This document shows, one piece after another, positions 15,997 to 25,517 of a stretch of 64,000 nucleotides of DNA. The notes below the pieces were generated by a model. The model was not told the DNA's origin. It saw nothing but the letters and a program-made list of their open reading frames with translations, and ran no database searches. The DNA lies in NCBI GenBank assembly GCA_963836355.1, contig CAWIJO010000025.1:11659-75658 (forward strand), written 5' to 3'. Position 1 is the stretch's first letter, and each line of letters starts with the position of its first letter. Both the position numbers and the translations under genes were made by a program. This DNA is from Palsa-506 sp963836355 (GTDB taxonomy: Bacteria; Actinomycetota; Actinomycetes; Streptosporangiales; Streptosporangiaceae).

Positions 15997-18222
15997 TCAG
16001 CCGGACGGCTCGTAGGCGAGCCACAGCACGCCAAGCGGCGGCAGCGTGAGCGCGGCCGAGTAATCGAGGTCGTTCCAGCCGGTGGCCTCGGCGGTGACCG
16101 CGCCGACCAGGGCGTTGCTGCCGCCGAATTCCGCGCTGTCGGAGTTGAGGATCTCCACCCAGCGCCCGGCATGCGGAAGTCCGACCCGGTAGTCCTGGCG
16201 AAGCACCGGCGTGAGATTCGCCACGCAGGCGATGCTACGTCCGCCTGCCAGCGGGAACCGGAGAAACGACAGCACGCTGTTGTCCGAGTCGTTGGGGTTG
16301 ATCCAGCGGAAGCCGGTCCAGTCGAAGTCCTGCTCCCACAAGGCGGGCTCGTGCCGGTATGTCGCGTTGAGTGCGCGAACCAGGGCCTGCACTCCAGCGT
16401 GCTCAGGATAATCGAGCAGGTGCCAGTCCACGCTGCCGTCGTGCCGCCACTCGTCGTTCTGGGCGATCTCGCCGCCCATGAACAGCAGCGGCAGGCCGGG
16501 ATGCGCCCACATCCAGGCGAACAACGCCCGCAGGTTCGCGAACTGCTGCCAGCGGTCCCCTGGCATCTTGCCGAGCAACGATCCTTTTCCGTGCGCGACT
16601 TCGTCATGGCTGAGCGGCAGCATGAAGTTCTCGGTGAACGCGTACAGCAGGGCGAACGTGAGCTCGTGATGGTGATAGCGCCGGTGAATCGGATCCTTGG
16701 CGAAGTACACCAGGGTGTCGTTCATCCACCCCATGTTCCATTTGAACCCGAAGCCGAGCCCGCCCAGGTAAGTAGGACGGGACACCGCGGGCCAGGAGGT
16801 GGACTCCTCGGCAACCAGCATGACCGAGGGATGGTGGCGGTAGACCACCTCGTTGGATTCCTTGATGAAGTCGACGGCTTCCAGGTTCTCCCGGCCGCCG
16901 AACCGGTTAGTGACCCACTCGCCCTCCCGGCGTGAATAGTCCAGGTAGAGCATCGAGGCGACCGCGTCGACGCGCAGCCCGTCGACGTGAAACTCCTCGA
17001 TCCAGAACAGCGCGTTGGCGAGCAGGAAGTTCCGGACCTCGTGGCGCCCGTAGTTAAACACCAGCGTGCCCCAGTCCGCGTGCTCACCCAGCCGCGGGTC
17101 GACGTGCTCGTACAGCGCCGTGCCGTCGAAGCGCGCCAGCGCCCAGTCGTCCTTGGGGAAGTGCCCGGCGACCCAGTCGACCAGAACCCCGATGCCCGCC
17201 TGGTGCAGCCGGTCGACCAGGTAGCGGAAGTCGTCTGGCGTGCCGTGCCGCGCCGTCGGCGCGTAGAACCCGGTCACCTGATAACCCCAGGAGCCAGCGA
17301 ACGGGTGCTCCGCGATCGGCAGGAACTCGACGTGGGTGAAACCGAGGTCGCTAAGGTACTCAGGCAGCAGCTCGGCCGCCTCGCGGTAGGTCAGCGGCCG
17401 CCACCCGCCATCGGCATCCTGGCCGAGCCGCCACGAGCCCAGGTGGCACTCATAGATCGACACCGGGGCATGCAGCAGGTCAGTAGCTTCGCGGTGGGCG
17501 AACCACGCTGCGTCCTGCCATTCATGCCTGCTCTGGGTGACAATGCTGGCGGTGGCCGGCGGCACTTCGGTGCCGAAGGCGAACGGGTCCGCCCGCAGGC
17601 TCACCGGCCCGTGCTGGCTCACCACCTCGTACTTGTAGTGCGCGCCCGGGCCCACCCCGGGCAGGAAGATCTCCCAGACCCCGGAACTGCCCAGCGCCCG
17701 CATCGGGTGGGCGCGGCCATCCCAGCCGTTGAAGTCGCCGACTACCCGCACCGCCCGGGCGCTGGGCGCCCAGACCGCGAACGACGTGCCGGATGCACCT
17801 TGATGCAGTCGCACCTGCGCCCCGAGATGGTGCCACAGCCCTTCATGCCGGCCCTCGGCCAGCAGGTGCAGGTCAAGCGGCCCGAGGGTGGGCCAGTACC
17901 GATATGGATCGTCGGCCACCGCCACGACCCCGTCGGGGTAGGTCGCCTCAAGGCGGTAGGCCGGGATGTCCGGGCCCGCCAGCACGCCGGCGAACAGCCC
18001 GGCGGGATGCAGGCGGTGCATCTCGGTGCGCTGCCCGGCGGCGAGGATGACCATGGCGATCGCGTCCGGGCGCCACCCGCGGATCACCACCCGGTCGCGG
18101 CCGTTGCCGTCCCGCTCCGGGTGGGCGCCAAGCAGGCCATGCGGATCGTGATGCCGGCCAGTGACGAGACGCTCCAGGTCCGCGTTGTCCGGCGGCGGAT
18201 CGAAATGCACCGGTGAGCTCAT
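15997..18222 (-). CDS. glgB: 1,4-alpha-glucan branching enzyme
   Basis: This enzyme makes alpha-1,6 branches in glycogen. N-terminal CBM48-type beta domains (AVWAPSARAVRVVGDFNGWD) precede the GH13 barrel: GYQVTGFYAPTARHGTPDDF, then DGLRVDAVASMLYLDYSR with the Asp nucleophile, MLVAEESTSWPAVS with the Glu acid, and LPLSHDEVAHGKGSL with the third acid. At 741 residues it has the normal GlgB length. The ATG at 18222 is preferred over 18240 because AGAGAGGGA lies just upstream of it. A 23-base palindrome lies 25 bases before the start. No other glg gene is adjacent in the window. Confidence 0.95.
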   Translation of the reverse strand: MSSPVHFDPPPDNADLERLVTGRHHDPHGLLGAHPERDGNGRDRVVIRGWRPDAIAMVILAAGQRTEMHRLHPAGLFAGVLAGPDIPAYRLEATYPDGVVAVADDPYRYWPTLGPLDLHLLAEGRHEGLWHHLGAQVRLHQGASGTSFAVWAPSARAVRVVGDFNGWDGRAHPMRALGSSGVWEIFLPGVGPGAHYKYEVVSQHGPVSLRADPFAFGTEVPPATASIVTQSRHEWQDAAWFAHREATDLLHAPVSIYECHLGSWRLGQDADGGWRPLTYREAAELLPEYLSDLGFTHVEFLPIAEHPFAGSWGYQVTGFYAPTARHGTPDDFRYLVDRLHQAGIGVLVDWVAGHFPKDDWALARFDGTALYEHVDPRLGEHADWGTLVFNYGRHEVRNFLLANALFWIEEFHVDGLRVDAVASMLYLDYSRREGEWVTNRFGGRENLEAVDFIKESNEVVYRHHPSVMLVAEESTSWPAVSRPTYLGGLGFGFKWNMGWMNDTLVYFAKDPIHRRYHHHELTFALLYAFTENFMLPLSHDEVAHGKGSLLGKMPGDRWQQFANLRALFAWMWAHPGLPLLFMGGEIAQNDEWRHDGSVDWHLLDYPEHAGVQALVRALNATYRHEPALWEQDFDWTGFRWINPNDSDNSVLSFLRFPLAGGRSIACVANLTPVLRQDYRVGLPHAGRWVEILNSDSAEFGGSNALVGAVTAEATGWNDLDYSAALTLPPLGVLWLAYEPSG

Positions 18223-18246
18223 GCTGATCCCTCTCTGCACGATGCG

Positions 18247-18269
18247 CCCGACATTACGCGAATGTCGGG
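18247..18269. promoter_or_regulatory. Palindrome upstream of glgB, candidate operator
   Basis: Perfect inverted repeat: CCCGACATT at 18247-18255 and AATGTCGGG at 18261-18269, with the five-base spacer ACGCG. It lies in the divergent gap between glgB (minus) and the first LAL regulator gene (plus), close to where the glgB promoter should be. A dimeric regulator is the simplest reader. Confidence 0.45.
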
Positions 18270-18502
18270 ACCCCAGTCTGCACGCCCGGATGCGGCCACA
18301 GCAGCGCCATTCACGGACCGCAGAACATATTGCCTGAGTCCCGTCGCCGGGCCGCGCCGTGGTACGCGGAGCCGCTGTGGCGACGCCGGATCATCGGGTA
18401 CATGTTCGCTCAGGCCGTTCGAAGGTGACGCGAGTCCTTGTTGATGCGGCCTTGATCCGAGAGTACGTTCTCAAGGGTGAAGCCGGAGGTCGTCGAGGCG
18501 CC

Positions 18503-20746
18503 GTGATCCCTGACCTAAATCCCGGAACCGCGCTAAGGCCGGCCTTCGAGCTCCTGGAGTCGAAGTTCCGCCCGCCCGATCCCCGTCCGGGGATCGTAAC
18601 CCGGACAGCTCTGGTCGACCGGCTGGTCACCGCGCGAACGGCGGTCATCGCCGTTGTCGCGCCACCCGGCTATGGCAAGACAACCCTCCTGGCACAGTGG
18701 GCCGAACTGGCCCGGCCGCGGCTGGCGTGGGTCTCCTGCGACGACGGAGACAACGACCCTGTCGTGCTGCTGAGCGCCCTCGCGGTTGCCCTGGACGGGA
18801 TCGAGGCTATCGACCCGATGGTGTTCCGGGCGCTGGCCTCCTCGGGAGCCGGCATCACCGTCGTTCCCAGCTTCGTGTCCGCGATCGCCTCGATGTACCG
18901 GCCTGTCACCCTGGTGCTCGACCATACCGAGGCTATTACGAACAAAGAATGCCTGAATACGATCGCCGAGTTCGCCCTACGCCTCCCGCGTGGATGGCAG
19001 CTCGCGCTGGCCTCGCGCACCGATGTGCCGCTGCCGCTGGCGCGCCTGCGCGCTCAGGGTGGGATCGCCGAGATCGGCGCCGAAGATCTGGCGATGGGCC
19101 CGCAGGAAGCGTCCTGGCTGCTGGAAGGCGCGGGCGTCGAGCCCGGTACGGCGGGCATCCATGAACTCGTCCAGCGCACCGAAGGATGGCCGGCCGGGCT
19201 GTACATCGCCGCGCTGGCCATCAAGGCCGGCACTCGGCAGAGCGAAGCCGGCTTCACTTTCACCGGCCGCGACCGCTTCATGGGCGACTACTTGCGCTCT
19301 GAGCTCCTTGACCGCGTTTCGGGCACGGAAGTTTCCTTCCTGACCCGGACCTCGGTCCTCGACCGTATGTGCGGGCCGCTCTGCGACACGATCCTGGGGG
19401 TAACGGGATCGGGGCGTGTCCTCGAGCAGTTGGAGGCCAGGAACCTCTTGGTCGTTCCGCTCGACCGTCGCCGGGAGTGGTACCGCTACCACCGCCTGCT
19501 CCGAGACCTGCTGCAGGCGGAGCTCCGGCGGCGAGAGCCCGATCTGGTCCAGAATCTCCACTCCCGGGCGGCCGCGTGGTACGAGGCGAATGCCATGCCG
19601 GAGGCTGCGATCGAGCATGCCCAGGCGGCGGGAGACTACGACCGAACGGCCCGCCTGGTACTGGAGCTCCAGCAGCCCGTCTGGGCCAGCGGGCGCGTCG
19701 AGACTGTGCTGCGCTGGATGGAGTGGCTCAGGGACTTTACTTCAGTGGAGCACTACGGCGCGATAGCCGTGCACGGCTCGCTGATCTTCGCGCTGCTCGG
19801 CCAGCCGAGCGAGGCCGAGCGATGGGCAACTGCCGCGGAACGGGCATCCCCGGCCGGGGCCCTTCCCGACGGAAGTTCGACGGAGGGCACGCTGGCGTAC
19901 CTGCGCGCGATCTTGTGTCGCGATGGCATCGACGAGATGCGGCGCGACGCGCAGATCGCCTGGGACGGGCTAAGCCCGGCGAGTCCGTACCGGGCGACAA
20001 TGTTGTACACCGAGGCCATCTCCTATCTGCTGCAGGGCGACCCGGACCGGGCCGACCCGATCCTCGCTCACTCATTCGATGTCGCGACGAGCGCCGACGC
20101 CTTGCCATTGACGGCCCTCATCATGGCCGAACGCTGCATTGTGGCAGCCGACCGCGATGACTGGCCCGAGGTCTCGGCGCTCTCGGCGCGCGCGCTCGCG
20201 GTGGTGGAGGGCGGGCATTTCGACGACTACTGGACGAGCGCCCTCGTCTACGCGTGGGCGGCCAGATCCGCATTGCGGGGCGGAGACATCGCGAACGCAC
20301 GGTATTACCTCGGGCGTGCCGCCCGGCTGCGGCCGCTGCTCACTTACGCCCTCCCTGTGGTCTCCGTCCAGGCACTCCTTGAGATGGCGCGCTCCTACAT
20401 CGCGCTCGCTGACCCAGGTGGCGCCGGAGCGGTTCTAAGGCAAGTCCACGACATTCTCCAGCAGCGACCTGACCTGGGCGTCCTTCCGGCAATGGCCGGC
20501 CAGCTGCAGTCCAGGCTTGCCAAGATCAAAGCAGTAGCCTTCGGTGCGTCGTCGCTTACGGCAGCCGAATTGCGGCTTCTACCGCTGCTGTCCACGCACC
20601 TCTCGTTCCGAGAGATCGGTGAGCGGTTGTACGTCTCCTCGCACACGGTCAAGACGCAGGCGTACTCCGTTTACCGAAAGCTGGGGGTCTCGTCACGCAG
20701 CGAGGCGGTTGCCAGGACCCACGAATTCGGCCTGGACGCTCTCTAG
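18503..20746 (+). CDS. LAL-type LuxR transcriptional activator (MalT-like)
   Basis: A 748-residue large ATP-binding regulator. The STAND-type NTPase near the N-terminus has the P-loop APPGYGKTTLL (residues 53-62) and a Walker B-like VTLVLDHTE. The middle is all-helical TPR-like repeats, and the last ~65 residues are a LuxR helix-turn-helix (LTAAELRLLPLLSTHLSFRE, then LYVSSHTVKTQAYSVYRKLG). Such proteins bind an inducer and ATP, oligomerise and activate promoters. GTG 18503 follows GGAGG and GAGG and sits right before the conserved LLESKFRPP entry; the frame is open further upstream. Its position next to glgB hints at, but does not prove, control of carbohydrate genes. Confidence 0.85.
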   Translation: MIPDLNPGTALRPAFELLESKFRPPDPRPGIVTRTALVDRLVTARTAVIAVVAPPGYGKTTLLAQWAELARPRLAWVSCDDGDNDPVVLLSALAVALDGIEAIDPMVFRALASSGAGITVVPSFVSAIASMYRPVTLVLDHTEAITNKECLNTIAEFALRLPRGWQLALASRTDVPLPLARLRAQGGIAEIGAEDLAMGPQEASWLLEGAGVEPGTAGIHELVQRTEGWPAGLYIAALAIKAGTRQSEAGFTFTGRDRFMGDYLRSELLDRVSGTEVSFLTRTSVLDRMCGPLCDTILGVTGSGRVLEQLEARNLLVVPLDRRREWYRYHRLLRDLLQAELRRREPDLVQNLHSRAAAWYEANAMPEAAIEHAQAAGDYDRTARLVLELQQPVWASGRVETVLRWMEWLRDFTSVEHYGAIAVHGSLIFALLGQPSEAERWATAAERASPAGALPDGSSTEGTLAYLRAILCRDGIDEMRRDAQIAWDGLSPASPYRATMLYTEAISYLLQGDPDRADPILAHSFDVATSADALPLTALIMAERCIVAADRDDWPEVSALSARALAVVEGGHFDDYWTSALVYAWAARSALRGGDIANARYYLGRAARLRPLLTYALPVVSVQALLEMARSYIALADPGGAGAVLRQVHDILQQRPDLGVLPAMAGQLQSRLAKIKAVAFGASSLTAAELRLLPLLSTHLSFREIGERLYVSSHTVKTQAYSVYRKLGVSSRSEAVARTHEFGLDAL

Positions 20747-20783
20747 GGCCTGCTCGGGATCTGCTGCACCGAGAATCCGGATT

Positions 20784-20800
20784 TCATACCAATCGTATGA
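20784..20800. promoter_or_regulatory. Inverted repeat upstream of the second LAL regulator
   Basis: TCATAC (20784-20789) and GTATGA (20795-20800) form a perfect six-base inverted repeat around CAATC, in the 201-base gap between the two LAL genes. Nothing else was recognised in the gap apart from the ribosome-binding site GGAGG before 20948. Confidence 0.3.
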
Positions 20801-20947
20801 TGCGCGGCTAGCTCCGCCGGCGTTGCGTGATTATGGGCAAGGCAGCCCTCCCTGGGCGGCTGGGCATATTTCCCCCGGCAGGCCGCAACGTGTGACCCGG
20901 ATGGTGAGCGGCCGTCAGCTCGCTGGCCGGGGGAGCGGAGGTACCTG

Positions 20948-23647
20948 ATGGCGACCGATGCGGTTAGACAGGAGCCGGCCCGCTCCAAGTTGCGGGCGGC
21001 CGGCGCTGACGATCCAGTCCTGACGTCCAAGATCACCGTGCCTAGCCTGCCCGGCTGGGCAGTCCCGCGTCCGCGTATCGACGGGCTGATTGCCCGGGGC
21101 GCGCGAGGGCCTCTTTCTGCTGTCACAGGCCCTGCTGGCGCGGGCAAGACGATGGCCCTGGCACTGTGGGCCGCCGCCAGCGAGGGCCCCGTCGCCTGGG
21201 TCACCCTTGACGACTACGACAATCGGCCGACGGCCTTCTGGTCCTATGTGCTGGCGGCATTGCGGCGGGCCGGCGTTACCGTTCCGCTGACCTTGTCCGC
21301 TACGACGCGGGGGTACGCCGTCAACCATGAGTTCCTGCTCAGGTTCGCATCGGCGATGGCCGCGCAGAATCCACCGGTGGCGCTGGTTCTCGACGACCTG
21401 CACCTACTGACCGAGCCCAAGGCACTAGATGGACTGGCCTATGTACTGAAGAATGCCGGACCGGGCCTGCACTTGGTGGTTTCCTCGCGCATGGACCCGC
21501 TCCTGCCGCTGCACCGGTACCGGCTTACCGGCGAGCTGACGGAGATCCGGGCCGCCGAGCTCGCTTTCACTATCCCGGAATCTCACCTGCTCATAGCGCA
21601 GCACGGCATCGAGCTGTCGGCCGAGTCGCTGGAGTGCCTCACCAGCCGGACCGAGGGCTGGGCCGCGGGCATGCGCCTAGCGGCGATCTCGATGGACGGA
21701 CACCCCGACCCCGGGCAATTCGTCAAGGAGTTGGCCGCGGAGGACAGCGCCGTGGCCGGATACCTGGTGGAGGAGGTTCTCAACGCTCAGCCCGCTCACA
21801 TCAGGGACTTCCTGCTGAGAACGAGCATCCTGGATCGGGTCGGTGCCGACATTGCCAGCGAGCTGACCGGCGGCGGACTGGACGAAACCGTCCTCCCGGC
21901 GCTGGCGCGGGGGAACGCGTTCGTCCGGCCGGACGGCGGTGGCTGGTACCGATACCATTCGTTGTTCGCGGCGGTCTTGCGCCTGAAGCTGCGCCGTGAC
22001 TGCCCCGAGCAAGTGCCTGACCTGCATCGGCGGGCTGTCAGCTGGTACCGCCGGAACGGGTCGCTGACCGAGGCGGTCCGTCATGCGGCGGCCGCGGGCG
22101 ACTGGCAGCTCGCTGCCCGGACTGTCCTCGATGAGCTTGCCGTGGACCAGCTCATCGAGCCGCGGGGCAACGAACCGCTCGCCGACGGATTCCGGTGCAT
22201 GCCGCATGGCCCGGCCTGGACCGAGCCGCAGCCCCTGCTCGTCGATGCCGCGATCGAGCTGTCCCGTGCCCAGGACGACCCGGACGGCGCCTCTCTCGAC
22301 GTCGCGGAAGGCATGCTCGACCGCCTTCCCGCTGATGCCGAGAGCCCGTCCCGCCTTGCCGCTGCGCTAATCCGCCTTGCCCTGTCCCGGCGCACCGGGG
22401 ATCTCGATGCCGCGGCAGCCGCGGCCGCCAGGGCGGAGGTTCTGCTCGAGGCAATCCCCGCCGGGCTGCTCGCCCGGCATCCGGGGGTGCGCGCGCAGGT
22501 GCTGGCTGGGCGCGGCGCGGTGGAATTCTGGTCGGGCCATCTCGATGCGGCAGCCGCAGCCCTCGACGCGGGCGTGAATGCCGCGTGCGTTCCGGACAGC
22601 GAGTACGAGCGAGCCGACTGCCTCGGGCATCTCGCGCTGATGGAGGCCCTGCTGGGACGGCTGAGTCACGCGGCAGAGCTAGCCGCTGCTGCTGCGGTCC
22701 CGCCGCCGAACGACACTGCCTGGCCAGCCGGGCCCGTGAGTGCCGCCGCGGAGCTGGCGGTGGCGTGCGTGCAGCTGGAGCGCAACGAGCTGTCGCTCGC
22801 CCATGGCCGGCTGAAGCGAGCGGACTCCGCCTTGCAGGCTCGCCCCGACAAGCTGATCGGCGCGGCGGCCTGCCTTGTCGCGGCCCGCCGTAGCCTAGCC
22901 GAAGGCCGAGCGTGGGCGGCGGCAGAGATGATCGGCCGCGCACGGCATGGCTGGTCGCCGCCCTCCTGGCTCGAATACCGGCTGACGCTGCTCGAGTCGC
23001 GGGCTTGCGCGGCAATATCGGACATCGGGTCAGCGGTCGACGCGGCCGCGCGCGCCGGTCCGGGCGGCTGGCTTGACGTGGCTGTCGCGCTTGCGCATGC
23101 GTGGCTGGCTGCCGGAGACCCGCAAGCTGCCAGGCATGCGCTGGCCGGCGTGGCTGCAGGCGGTAAGGCGCCCGACATCGTCCGGCTGGAAGGTTGGCTG
23201 ATCGACGCACGGCTCAGCTACGGCAGCGGTGACAGCGCACGCGGTCGCCGGTCACTCGAGAACGCCCTGCTGCTGGGTGTACCCGAGCAGCTCCGGCTGC
23301 CGTTCGCCATGGAGCGGACCTGGATCCGGCCGGTGCTACAGCGCGACCCTGATCTAGCCCGCGCCTACCGGCATCTGCTCGAGCCCGACCTGGTCAGCCC
23401 CGGCTGGTTGCCCGCACGGCAGCCCGGCGCCGGGGAAGCCGCGCCCCTGGTCGTCGAGCGGCTCAGCGAGCGTGAGCTCGAAGTGCTCCAGCACGTATCG
23501 GGGATGCTGAGCACCGCTGAGATTGCCGCCGAGATGTACATCTCGGTGAACACCGTCAAGACTCATCTCAAGAGCATCTACCGGAAGCTGGCGGCGACTC
23601 ATCGCGGTGAGGCGGTGCGCCGCGCACGGCAGCTGGAGCTGCTCTGA
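20948..23647 (+). CDS. LAL-type LuxR transcriptional activator
   Basis: An 899-residue relative of the preceding regulator. P-loop TGPAGAGKTMALALW at residues 60-74; Walker B-like VALVLDDLHLLTEPK; sensor-type LVVSSRMDPLLPLHRYR; a long Ala-rich TPR-like middle; LuxR helix-turn-helix at the end (LSERELEVLQHVSGMLSTAE, then MYISVNTVKTHLKSIYRKL). ATG 20948 has GGAGG seven bases upstream. It lies in tandem with the first LAL gene, 201 bases apart, so it likely has its own promoter. The two share architecture but differ throughout, so they are not a recent duplication. Ligand and targets unknown. Confidence 0.85.
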   Translation: MATDAVRQEPARSKLRAAGADDPVLTSKITVPSLPGWAVPRPRIDGLIARGARGPLSAVTGPAGAGKTMALALWAAASEGPVAWVTLDDYDNRPTAFWSYVLAALRRAGVTVPLTLSATTRGYAVNHEFLLRFASAMAAQNPPVALVLDDLHLLTEPKALDGLAYVLKNAGPGLHLVVSSRMDPLLPLHRYRLTGELTEIRAAELAFTIPESHLLIAQHGIELSAESLECLTSRTEGWAAGMRLAAISMDGHPDPGQFVKELAAEDSAVAGYLVEEVLNAQPAHIRDFLLRTSILDRVGADIASELTGGGLDETVLPALARGNAFVRPDGGGWYRYHSLFAAVLRLKLRRDCPEQVPDLHRRAVSWYRRNGSLTEAVRHAAAAGDWQLAARTVLDELAVDQLIEPRGNEPLADGFRCMPHGPAWTEPQPLLVDAAIELSRAQDDPDGASLDVAEGMLDRLPADAESPSRLAAALIRLALSRRTGDLDAAAAAAARAEVLLEAIPAGLLARHPGVRAQVLAGRGAVEFWSGHLDAAAAALDAGVNAACVPDSEYERADCLGHLALMEALLGRLSHAAELAAAAAVPPPNDTAWPAGPVSAAAELAVACVQLERNELSLAHGRLKRADSALQARPDKLIGAAACLVAARRSLAEGRAWAAAEMIGRARHGWSPPSWLEYRLTLLESRACAAISDIGSAVDAAARAGPGGWLDVAVALAHAWLAAGDPQAARHALAGVAAGGKAPDIVRLEGWLIDARLSYGSGDSARGRRSLENALLLGVPEQLRLPFAMERTWIRPVLQRDPDLARAYRHLLEPDLVSPGWLPARQPGAGEAAPLVVERLSERELEVLQHVSGMLSTAEIAAEMYISVNTVKTHLKSIYRKLAATHRGEAVRRARQLELL

Positions 23648-23677
23648 TCGCACCTTGCCCGCGATGGCCCCGTCCTC

Positions 23678-23702
23678 GCCGTCGGCTGCCGCAGCTGACG
23701 GC
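23678..23702. terminator. Stem-loop between convergent genes
   Basis: GCCGTCGGCTGC and GCAGCTGACGGC form a 12-base stem with one G-T type mismatch and almost no loop, between the end of the LAL gene (23647) and the end of the HAD gene (23751). No T-run follows on either strand. Confidence 0.4.
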
Positions 23703-23750
23703 GGGCCTGGCGCGACGGCCGTGCGCTGGGCGGCTTCGGGCGGGCGTATG

Positions 23751-24665
23751 TCAGAAGATGGTGGCCCAGTCGTTCTTCATGCTGACGATCGTCCAGCCGC
23801 TGCTGGCAGCCCGCTCCAGCGCCTGCTCGGCGCCGCTGGTGTAGTCGAACTCGCGCTGGCCGTCGTCGTGCAGGATGAGCAGCCGCAGGGACGGCTTGCC
23901 GGGATGCCAGGTGAACTCGAGCATCGGCAGGTCGCCGTTCGAATTTCCTGCCGCGAGAAGCGGCCAGCGGCCGGCCCGGCTCCAGATCCGGATCGGTTTC
24001 TGCGGGCCGTCGTCGAGATAGTCGGCCTCGGCCTGATGGGTGATCGTGCCGCCGTGGTCGTTACTGGTGTACTGGAACGTGGTTGCGCTCCCGATCACCC
24101 GGTCCCGGGGAATCCCGTATACCTCCTGGCTGATCGGCCGCATGAAATCTCGGCCGCCACCGGATGCGATGTAGTTCGAGAACCCGTTCGCTGCCAGGTA
24201 ACCGAGCAGCTCGACCATCGGCGCATACGCGCATTCGAGGTACCCGCGGCCGAGCGTGGGGTGCTTCGCGGTGCGCAGGAAGGCGTCCGACTTCGCCTCG
24301 AAATCCTCGACGCTGATCCCGTCATAGGCGGCAAGGACGCCGGCCAGCAGCGTCCCTACGTTGGCGTCGTTGCCCGCGTAGTGCTCGGCGAGCACCTTAC
24401 CGAGCCAGCCATAGTCGCACTCATACGCCGCCTTCCAGGGCTGGCGGCCGCGCAGCCCGGGATCGGCCTGCGCCATCTCGGCCAGCCGCCGGAGGATGAA
24501 GTCAGCCTGGATCGGCATCGGCTTCTCGCACCACAAAGTGCCGTCGTTGTCGAATACCGCGACCCGCTCGGCGGCCGGAACTCCGTCCGCCACCGTCCGC
24601 TCGGCGAACTCCATTACCGCCCGTCTCGCGGCGCCGTCATTCCAGCTCGCCAGTACCCCCGTCAC
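23751..24665 (-). CDS. HAD-superfamily phosphatase
   Basis: A 304-residue HAD hydrolase. Motif I is VFDNDGTLW (the Asp nucleophile and the acid two residues later), motif II region YIASGGGRDFM with Ser, and motif III/IV LLAAGNSNGDLPMLEF with Gly-Asn-Ser-x-Gly-Asp. The cap inserted between motifs I and II is helical. This branch resembles the phosphoserine-phosphatase-like group found in soil bacteria. The substrate is unknown. It starts with ATG at 24665 and is separated by about 90 bases from the GAP-family gene on the same strand, so co-transcription is possible. Confidence 0.8.
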   Translation of the reverse strand: MTGVLASWNDGAARRAVMEFAERTVADGVPAAERVAVFDNDGTLWCEKPMPIQADFILRRLAEMAQADPGLRGRQPWKAAYECDYGWLGKVLAEHYAGNDANVGTLLAGVLAAYDGISVEDFEAKSDAFLRTAKHPTLGRGYLECAYAPMVELLGYLAANGFSNYIASGGGRDFMRPISQEVYGIPRDRVIGSATTFQYTSNDHGGTITHQAEADYLDDGPQKPIRIWSRAGRWPLLAAGNSNGDLPMLEFTWHPGKPSLRLLILHDDGQREFDYTSGAEQALERAASSGWTIVSMKNDWATIF

Positions 24666-24758
24666 GCGGTCAGCTTAACTGAGCGGATCCGGGTGGACAG
24701 ACAACTCGCAGCCGGGCAGCCAGGACGACAGCGGTCCGCCCAGGCCAGCCAGCAGCGG

Positions 24759-25439
24759 TCAGGTCAGCAGGCGTACCAGGCCGCTGATCACCATGTAGGC
24801 GCCGACGAACAAGGCGACTGCGGCCATCAGTTGCCGGGCATGGCTCATCAGCCATTCCTGGGAGCGCTGCAGCCTGGCCTTGGTGGCCTGAGGCCGGAAC
24901 TGCAGGAACACGAACGGGACGAGCACCAGCGAGAATTCGATGAGGACGAACACGATGACCGCGACGGCCTGCACCGCGGTGGCGGACTTCCCGGTGACCA
25001 GCTGGTGCAGCGCGGTGACATAGGTGGCGCCCGGCGTGCCGGCCACCGCGCCGAGCAGTATGGCCAGCCCGAACCTGGGCTCCCGCAGGGCCCGCTGCGC
25101 CCAGCCGTCATGCTTCGGCGGCTGGCCGCCCACGGCCGGGGACGGTGCCCGCCGCCGGCCGTGCAGGCGGCCGGTCGCCACCAGCGCGCCGATGACCACC
25201 AGCGGCACCCCGAGGGCCAGGTCGAGCCCCGCGCTGACCGAGCCCTGGGCGCTGATCGCATCGGCATGGATGACGAACACGTCCAGCAGGCCGACCGCAA
25301 GGCTCATGCCCACGCCGCCGAGCAGGAAGCAAATGAACATCAGCCGCGGCCGGGCGTTCTCGATCAGCAGCAGGTCAACGGCGAACAGCTTCGGGTTCAG
25401 CGCCGCCAGCACCGCCAGCCCGAAGAACGCCGCGTTCAA
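24759..25439 (-). CDS. GAP-family (Sap/sulfolipid-addressing-like) membrane protein
   Basis: A 226-residue protein with six hydrophobic helices: AAFFGLAVLAALNPKLFAVD, FICFLLGGVGMSLAVGLLDV, LDLALGVPLVVIGALVA, a charged loop, AVAVIVFVLIEFSLVLVPF and LMAAVALFVGAYMVISGLV. The early LNP motif and the helix pattern fit the GAP family, whose mycobacterial members help export peptidoglycolipids or sulfolipids. It starts with TTG at 25439. No lipid-synthesis gene is adjacent, so cargo is unknown. Confidence 0.75.
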   Translation of the reverse strand: MNAAFFGLAVLAALNPKLFAVDLLLIENARPRLMFICFLLGGVGMSLAVGLLDVFVIHADAISAQGSVSAGLDLALGVPLVVIGALVATGRLHGRRRAPSPAVGGQPPKHDGWAQRALREPRFGLAILLGAVAGTPGATYVTALHQLVTGKSATAVQAVAVIVFVLIEFSLVLVPFVFLQFRPQATKARLQRSQEWLMSHARQLMAAVALFVGAYMVISGLVRLLT

Positions 25440-25517
25440 CGCCGATCAGCCGGCATCATCGCCGTCTCCCCGCTGCCATCCGGGGAAGCCGGACGCGCTA
25501 TTGTCCACCATCCTATT

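Noticed and set aside
16987..18216. 409-codon open frame on the plus strand
   Set aside because: Antisense to glgB, with no recognisable motif.
22152..23210. 352-codon Arg/Pro-rich minus frame
   Set aside because: Antisense to the second LAL regulator; composition is typical of shadow frames.
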